DNA of 64,000 nt from Reticulitermes speratus (lineage: Eukaryota > Arthropoda > Insecta > Blattodea > Rhinotermitidae). A model generated the notes under the pieces. The model was given only the letters and a program-made list of their open reading frames with translations. It had not been told where the DNA came from and ran no database searches. Every line of letters begins with the position of its first letter. Within the stretch, counting starts at the first letter, position 1. The DNA lies in NCBI GenBank assembly GCA_021186555.1, contig JAJKFL010000013.1, positions 33,942,743 to 34,006,742 on the forward strand, in the 5' to 3' direction. The position numbers were made by a program, and so were the translations under genes. Of this stretch, positions 57,490 to 64,000 are shown piece by piece.

Positions 57490-57840
57490 TATGTAGTTTT
57501 TATCCTCCTTTTCTGCCTCTTTATGTAATTTCTTCTTTTCTTCCTGTCCCTCTTATTCTTTATCTCATAATATATTTTCTTTATTATCCGTGGTTTCCTT
57601 TTTATCCTCTCGCTTCCTTCAATTTTTCTGTGTGTGTCGCTTTCTTTATTTCGCAATTCATATTTTTGACTGCTCCCTGTCTTTCTTTATTTTTTGCCTT
57701 GTACCTTCTTTATTTCTGTTTCTCTCTTCCTCTCTATTACTTTCTAAGATCATATATCTTTCTTACTTGCTTTATTTCTCCCTCTCCTTCTTTTCCTTAT
57801 TTCTCTCTATTCCTTACCATCCTTCTATTTATGGCTCTCA
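57490..57840. repeat. Pyrimidine-rich tract
   Basis: About 350 bp of T and C. The two Phe/Ser/Leu-rich frames (57590-57977) come from this composition. Confidence 0.78.
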
Positions 57841-58294
57841 GATCAGCCACTCACTCCCTCATTCCGATGACAGACACCCTTCTCAGGGGAAATGAAGAAT
57901 TCTGCTCTGATGACGAATTACCCATGAGCCCACGTGTTCCGCTAAAGCGACTTCACATAAATTACTGGAAAATATAAATATCCCTAGCAGAAGAGGGAGA
58001 AATCTGGCCAGCTGGGCCCTGAATTCAGTTTCTTGGTTTCTACCACAGATAGCTGTCACCAGTCAAAGAATATGAAGCTTGTAGCGTGGTTTAATTCTAG
58101 TCCTATGCCATTTGTGTTAACCTTCCATAAGTTTTGAATAATCCATTCGTTTACTTTAAACACCGTGTGAAACTGTTAGTCCGTTGCTGTTTCTGCCTTC
58201 AGAAATTCCAACATGGCAGGAAACGTGAAGTATAAGAAGCTGAGCAATTAAGTGCAAAAGTCCAAGTACTTAGTCGCCGTAAACGCGCATAATG

Positions 58295-58558
58295 TAGCCG
58301 AGATAGCACACTCATTGTAGTAGCTAGGCTACAGGATGGACGACTGAGGAATCGGGTTTCGATACCGAGCAGGGGCAAGAAATTTTTCTCTTCAAAGCAT
58401 CCACACCGGCTGTGGGGCCTACCCATTCTCCTATACAAATAGTAATAGGGCGGCTTTCCCCGAAGTTAAGCGGCCGGTAGTCAAAGTTAACCACTTACCT
58501 TTACCTAGTGCTGAGGTTAAGAAAGGGTGGACGTATACCTCCACTCTTCAGTTTGTTT
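58295..58558 (+). repeat. SINE family C copy
   Basis: Head GTAGCCGAGATAGCACACTC, AGCTAGGCTACAGGATGGAC, B box GGGTTTCGATACC, GGGGCAAGAAATTTTTCTC, GAAGTTAAGCGGCCGGTAGT, TAGTGCTGAGGTTAAGAAAG. Confidence 0.78.
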
Positions 58559-60959
58559 TCATACTCTAGCACTAATGAAGAAGAAAAACAAAGTTTTACT
58601 TCCACTGCACATACACAGTAGTTCTGTAAACCACTTATCGCACGGTAATCTGAGCTATTTTAATACAATCTGCTAGAACGTCGGTCCCATAATGCGACAG
58701 CAATTATACATGTATCATGTTTAATCTAATCTTTCAAGACAGTGACTGTAAGGGCATTAAATTCGTCCAAACACTGGACATGATTTCTGTCGTAACCTGA
58801 TGGCTTAAGCAGTGGAGGCTTATGGTGTACTGTCGTCTGTGTGTGGGGCTGTGGTTTTCCTTTCTCATAATCTGCATGTAGGGTAGCCTGTAATATTGTG
58901 AATGATGAATTTTTGTCGCAATTTTCTCACGATGCAGGAAGTCTTCCTTGTAATTACTTATATGTATGCCAGGTGGCAGTGACTGCGGAAGCAGGCTGTC
59001 CCTACAGAGGAGATGAGTGATACCTACGTTTTGATCAGTATCACAGCATCAACTGTTGCCGATAAAATATCTTCTCTAGATATTAGCATAGCATGTTATA
59101 TCAAGTTGGTTTCAAAACTCTTCAAATTCACAGCATGCATATTCAGTGAAAATGTGATTTTATTGCACCCCTGTAGGATTATAAGGCATAAGAGTGGATC
59201 AGTGGACGAATTTTCGCTCGAAATCGTAGCTAGAGACGGAAATTGTCAAAGTTTGTGACAGAAATTTCAAAATGTTTTAATGTAGTAATAATAAGTACCG
59301 ATATTATTAGTAAAAAATCTGGATTAGTGTTACAGGTAGTAATTTTAATAAAATTCTCTTTACTGGCTCAGAAGTTATTACAGGGTCAAAAACACGGATA
59401 TGAGGCAACAGTAAATTAGGGTTAGTAAGTATATTTCGTGGGTCAAATTCTGTATTTTCTTTCGTTTCTAATGCAGTAAAGGCCTAATTTTTTATTATGA
59501 AAGTAGTTTATTATATTTGCCTGCAGAAATATTAGATATTTTATCAAACAAATATAACGGAATAAATATTGATGGTTCTTCATTTTTTTTGTTCGATCAC
59601 GGGCCGTTGGAAAGAATTTGATGGACCACTATTTGAATATCCCTGCTATAAACCGATGTTTTCGTATTAACGTAATCCAAAACACTTTTAATTTAGAAAT
59701 CCTCATCTGTCATTATTTTCCAAATAACTCTGCGGTTTCTAGGATTGGAAAGCATCAAATAGTTTAAATGTTAAGTAATGGCGGTACACGCCGATATCAA
59801 GTAAAATGAATCTAACGTAACACTGGAATGAATATATAAATTAGAATTATGTTGCTGCGTCAGTAATATGTTAAAAATCTTCTTGGACCTCTTATTTCCA
59901 ATGGCTAAAACTCTTTGTTTTTGTGTTAATATATCTGCATTATTAAAACTAGATACATACTGTTTAAAACAAATAATTTTGGGGCTTTTACGTTTCGTAC
60001 ATTTTATACAGACGTCGAGAATCTTTTCGTCATGATCGAAGTTTCGGCATTTTTTGCAGCTCCATACAAAACACCCCAGCTGCTCTCCAAGCCCCTCGTT
60101 ATTACGGTTTAGCCACAACATAAATACATACTTCAAGATAATTAAATAATTACACACCAAAGCCTATTTTATTTATTGCAAAATGCCACCAACCTTACTG
60201 CATATGTGGGTACTTTTGAAACCCAAGCATGCCTAATTCTTGAAACAATAGCGCGGATAAAGAAGCACATACGCGTGTATTAAAGTCTTGCACTTATTTT
60301 AGATCACGTAGAAGCACGCCACATGCTAACTACTACTGTACGGGCATGGAGCTACTGCAGCAACTGTGTGTGTGTGCCAAGATAAAACCAATTGTTTGTA
60401 AGCGACATAGTTTATGGGTAACATGGAAATTACATAAGGAAACTACGGTACGAAGTGACTGAATAAACAGATATCCTTCTTGAATTGTTTTAAATGAACG
60501 TTTTTTGTTGTAGTGGCTTTCCTACTAAAGATAAAGTGTACACTCGTGTATTTCCTATTGAGTCAGATGCGCTGAACTGCAGCGTCCTGGAGTGGATGCC
60601 ACTTCAGTTTCGGGTGTTCCACTTTATTAGACGCGCAAAGTGGTTCGTGTTTTGCTGTCTGCACAACATGGTGGAGTCAAGTGGCAAACTTGGTTATAAT
60701 GAGTCTTAAGACGGTCGTTATCATTAAGGAGGGGATGGTGGGTCGGGAGGTTCTTGTCAGGGGCACGTACATCCTATATAACTCAGACACAAAAACCTTG
60801 CAGTCCTAAGTACTGTACGCTGCGATTCAGGAACAAAGAATGCCATGGCGGGATTGCGACCGAAATCTGTCAAGATTGTTCTTAAGCAGCAAGCTGAGTG
60901 GTCGGTGATGTCAGACCGTTTGTTCTGACTGCTGATATTTGTCTTGTTTACAGATGTAG
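58559..60959. other. No supported gene
   Basis: The minus-strand frame 59771-60160 (129 codons) contains WSCKKCRNF and DVCIKCTKRK, two CxxC pairs that could be a zinc ribbon, but no flanking domain, start context or splice evidence. Frames 59013-59258 and 60494-60709 are not recognised. The rest holds nothing visible. Confidence 0.4.
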
Positions 60960-61060
60960 CAAGAATGGAACGGGGTAATGAAGTAGAGAGAAAGAAATGA
61001 AAAGAAGGGAAAAATGTAGAGGGGGGAAGAAAGGAAGTGCGGAATAAAGGACAGGAAAAA
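60960..61060. repeat. Purine-rich tract
   Basis: A+G-rich. The dyad repeat at 61161 lies 100 bp downstream. Confidence 0.7.
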
Positions 61061-61160
61061 GGTAACAAAATAATTTCTTTGTAATATTTGAGGTTGAGAT
61101 CAAGTACACCGAGGCGAAAGCCTAAAATCTCGCATAGATCTGAGGTCCTTTAGACGGTGA

Positions 61161-61286
61161 TTCTTAAGGTTACGGTCGTCTGGTATAGAACTCATTAAAA
61201 TTTTACCCTGAAAAGGGAGGCAGCAGGTCCCTCCGAAACGTTCATTCCTACCTACCAAAATACGCTGACTTACTTTACACAAAACC
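61161..61286 (+). repeat. Dyad repeat with the best central hammerhead-like fold
   Basis: Left arm TTCTTAAGGTTACGGTCGTC, right arm CTACCAAAATACGCTGACTT. The core at 61208-61242 is CTGAAAA (G8 to A), G, stem II GGAGG/CCTCC (5 bp perfect), GAAAC 61235-61239, GTT. Stem I is decayed. Confidence 0.72.
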
Positions 61287-61502
61287 CATACTTGATTATG
61301 TTTTGCCTGTCTGCACTTTTCGTATTATGTTTATTCTTCTACTTCACTTTTTATATCTCATATTTCGGATACAGATATTTTCGAAATAACTTTCTCTCTG
61401 TTTTTCATGCCATATTTTAATCTCCGGTTCCACATCTACTGTACGAAGGTTAACTACATCACACACATCATGTTACACAGAGTGAAACGTATTAAGAATG
61501 CG

Positions 61503-61650
61503 GTCTTCTAGGATTTGACGCCGTATATCCTGGTAAATATCAGTGTTTCTGTGGAACATACTACTTCCATCTCCACCCTTCCACTCTGAAAGCAGATGCA
61601 TCAGGTACGCCCGAAGTGTTCGTATATACCCTAGCCACTTCCTAGAAAAT
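61503..61650. repeat. Dyad repeat, full length
   Basis: Left arm TCTTCTAGGATTTGACGCCG, hairpin CCTGGTAAATATCAG, centre CTTCCATCTCCACCCTTC facing CTCTGAAAGCAGATGCATCA. The right arm is shortened (CCACTTCCTAGAA). Confidence 0.68.
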
Positions 61651-61910
61651 TGTAATCTGTCGTGATACTTGTGTACGTCACATCAACAACCGTGGGTAGC
61701 CTACTACGTATATACACAGGCAATAGTACGGCGTAAATTTTGTATCTTGGCGGATGTTCTGTGTTTGATTACCGTCGGCAAACATACAGGAAAGTGATAT
61801 ATGTTTATGTACGTATAGGTATATTTGATAAAAATATGTATACTGTTATTTTCTTCTGCAGTTTCTTATTCACTGGTTCTTTGTATTTTGTTTCACGTTC
61901 CTTTTGGAAT
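61651..61910. other. No recognisable feature
   Basis: Short spacer between dyad repeats. Confidence 0.5.
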
Positions 61911-62081
61911 GTTACCACTTACCGGTATATGAGGCCCTGTAGTCTAGTAGAAATTTACCTGCGTTTTGGCGACAAGGCGTTTTCACAGTGTTACCATCAT
62001 CTTTAGGAAAAAATGGAGGCAGTAAATTCCTCTGTGACACCTGCAGGCTGCCAGGCTCCACGATTTTGCAGTTCAGAAGAC
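61911..62081. repeat. Dyad repeat, full length
   Basis: Left arm CTTTTGGAATGTTACCACTT (with an insertion), GAGGCCCTGTAGTCTAGTAG. Centre CCATCATCTTTAGG facing AAAATGGAGGCAGTAAATTC. Right arm CTGCCAGGCTCCACGATTTT. Confidence 0.65.
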
Positions 62082-63545
62082 GGTAACCTCGCGTAGTTTT
62101 TGGCATTTGATGCAGTGTGTGTAATATAAAGGTGCTCGGGCAGAGTGCAAAGTCAAAGTACAATCAACCAGCACCATAAGCCATAGTTCAATACATTTGT
62201 GTCGTGTTATATGGAATGCATTGCGAGAAGCTGCTGAAGAGGCGAAGTGCTGGAAACGGTTGCAAATCCATTAGAGGCGGAGGCATTTAAAATAAGTGCT
62301 GGCACAGTAGTTCCTAGCATCTGAATTGTTGCGGGAAAGAGCTACCAACTTATGTAAAAGAGTGAAACTGCTTCGTATTTTAACGCATGTAACCTAAGCC
62401 AAAATGTAGCCTTCTCTGCTTTCATGTTCCATTTCGTATAAAGGGTTACAAAAGATCGAACATTTTAGACATTCTTCAAAAGGTAAGAAAATGAAAGTTC
62501 AAGTGGGGTGAATCGTGCATCCGTCTTGCTAGGACGGAGTTTTAACGCGTAAATAGTTGAGCAGATGCTTATTAATTTCGCTATCTGAGAAGTATTTAAA
62601 TTTGTTGAGCAGTTCCGATTTTCAGCCATGTTGGTTGCTTCGTAATAAAATCCTCTTCATTTAAATCCACGATTCTACTTTTTCATGAATGTCGTAAATC
62701 CTTAATAAAATGGTAGAGACAGGCTAGTCTTTTCTTACTACTGGACAAATAATGCTGTCATCACGTTCGTCAAGATTCATGGATTTCTCAAATTACTCAA
62801 AATATTAAAGTTGGGTACCACCCGGTACAAACATTCTAACAGTGTTACAAACACTAACTACAGTGATTTGGTCGGTAGTAGCAACGTGAAACATTTGGTA
62901 TCCCTCTCAAAAAATCTGTCCCCAGGCCTTCAGACCATGGCCACTTACGTATTAATTTATTGGTTTCGTTTTAATTATTTTTGAAACTGTGAACTTAATA
63001 CAAAAAATATGTAACAACGATTATTATTTTTGTTGCATTTTTCTATTTTTGTGACGACCCTTCTACTGAAGCGCATGGTCTGTTTACGAATACGTTACGT
63101 TTTCCGGCATGAACTCAAAAATTTCGCATCGTTGCCATGTTTGTATTTCATCACAAACGGTATTTCTTATTGCACTCGAGAATTTCGTTTCACTTCATTA
63201 TTTTCTCTGCGCTTAGTTCGTCTCGCTAGTTTTGACTTTTAGGCGTATGGGGGTGCATTTATTGAGACTTCTATGGGATATATAATGCATTTTTACCGTG
63301 TAACACAAAAGTAACTGATAATGTAACCAAAGGTACACAACTTATCACAATTACTTTGAATATAATGCATGCTACAGTGGAGACGAGTGGATACTTTGTG
63401 CACATATGCGGTATGTTGCACAAAAGTAGAGAGAAAAGTTTACATGATGGCATATATACAGCCTTTAACTAACATATAATGGGCACAATTATGCTATATA
63501 ATATACTACAGTATACTGTATTTTAAGAAACTCAATTCATATAAT
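62082..63545. other. No recognisable feature
   Basis: AT-rich, unique-looking. No call. Confidence 0.5.
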
Positions 63546-63782
63546 TTGATTCCCGATGGTGTCATTGGAATTTTTTTTATTAATATAATCCTTCCAGCCG
63601 CACTTTGGCCCTGGGGTCAACTCAGCCTCCAACAGAAATGAGTAGCAGGAATATTTCCTGGGGGGCATAGGCGGCCGCTACTTGGGGCTAACAACCTTAT
63701 TACCTTTATGTGCTGATTGTCTTGAAATCTCGGAGTCTCAACCTCCTGGAACCCTCAGGGCCTGTACACGGATTGCTTTACC
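63546..63782 (+). repeat. SINE family A copy, 5' truncated
   Basis: Begins at the end of the B box (TTGATTCCCGATGGTGTCAT), with the full body and the tail GGATTGCTTTACC. The truncation removes the promoter, as in LINE-driven 5' truncation. Confidence 0.84.
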
Positions 63783-63940
63783 TATTTACCAATTCGTATA
63801 AAGTTTTGCAATAAGGAATTCAAATAAATTTTTAGACCTACAAGTAAATGTGCACAAAATATTACATTATAGAAAGTCACAATTTTAAAGTACTTTATAC
63901 TAACGTAAAGACTTGTGTAACTCTGTGTAATATTCAATGT

Positions 63941-63984
63941 AGTCACCTTGTAAATGGAGATATAGGTCGAAACATGTAGAAGAC
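63941..63984 (+). ncRNA. Hammerhead-like relic, 3' half
   Basis: GGTCGAAACATGTAG with a GTA triplet is preserved. The upstream CTTGTAAATGG stands where CTGANGA-T-GG is expected. Probably a dead solo arm, continuing past the window edge. Confidence 0.4.
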
Positions 63985-64000
63985 AAGAAACAAAGTGTAA

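Noticed and set aside
57590..57977. Two hydrophobic frames that look like membrane proteins
   Set aside because: Translation of a pyrimidine tract. Hydrophobicity follows from T-rich codons.
59771..60160. Possible CxxC zinc-ribbon frame
   Set aside because: Only two CxxC pairs in 129 residues, with no start context, splice sites or known domain around them.
1..64000. CRISPR arrays, bacterial operons or phage genes
   Set aside because: No regularly spaced direct repeats and no dense coding. The content is eukaryotic repeats.

Overview
This window looks like non-coding DNA from a large, repeat-rich insect genome. The best guess is a polyneopteran such as a cockroach or termite. That rests on remembered likeness of the LINE, SINE and mariner fragments to insect repeats and was not checked by search. 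The sequence is AT-rich, full of microsatellites and decayed transposons, and has no operon-like gene packing. I found no host protein-coding exon, rRNA or intact tRNA gene that I would defend. The window is most simply intergenic or intronic sequence.

What can be read is a layered set of mobile elements. (1) DNA transposons: a mariner with TIRs and TA duplication but a broken DD34D transposase (39530-40833), a second Tc1/mariner-superfamily element with TIRs of about 115 bp and a frameshifted transposase on the minus strand (9371-10660), a transposase relic (53059-53355), and a probable element end at the left edge (1-216). (2) Non-LTR retrotransposon 3' ends: a fragment at 6473-7507 split by a later insertion, one at 29379-29842 ending in an (ATA)n tail, and at least six scraps of a third family. 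(3) Three tRNA-derived SINE families (A, B, C) in many copies on both strands, plus one uncertain tRNA-like relic.

The most interesting layer is a group of repeats carrying hammerhead-ribozyme-like motifs: a CTGANGA box, one extra base, a stem II hairpin, GAAAC, a very short stem III, a GTH cleavage triplet, and a stem I closing across the whole motif. They come in two kinds. The first is longer retroposed elements with inverted arms, 10-13 bp target duplications and a shared 3' tail (21022-21792, 6760-7308, and a 62-bp end-to-end deletion copy at 15092-15153), plus solo arms at 3175, 20829, 33288, 37642, 52796 and 63941. The second is a dispersed dyad repeat of about 125-200 bp with ends like TGGGATGTGACGCCG and a central CTGAAGATGG...CCGAAACGT hairpin, in roughly 18 copies. 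Hammerheads are known from Penelope-like retroelements and retrozymes, so the first kind is probably a non-autonomous relative. Assigning the dyad family to the same fold is my inference.

Layout: 1-5.5 kb, transposon end, pyrimidine tract, one hammerhead and a cluster of dyad repeats. 6.4-7.5 kb, LINE with nested element. 9.4-10.7 kb, long-TIR transposon. 11-15.5 kb, SINEs, a 51-bp minisatellite, the 62-bp insertion and a dyad repeat. 18.9-21.8 kb, a SINE, a LINE scrap and the best hammerhead element. 22.4-22.9 kb, a GC-rich patch. 26-32 kb, dyad repeat, LINE and SINE pieces. 33-38.5 kb, an X-box-like site, SINE C, dyad repeats and a hammerhead. 39.3-40.8 kb, mariner. 42-48.8 kb, dyad repeats, SINEs, LINE scraps and a SINE with an inverted tRNA head. 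51-58.6 kb, nested SINEs, a hammerhead and a transposase relic. 61-64 kb, three dyad repeats, SINE A and a hammerhead relic.
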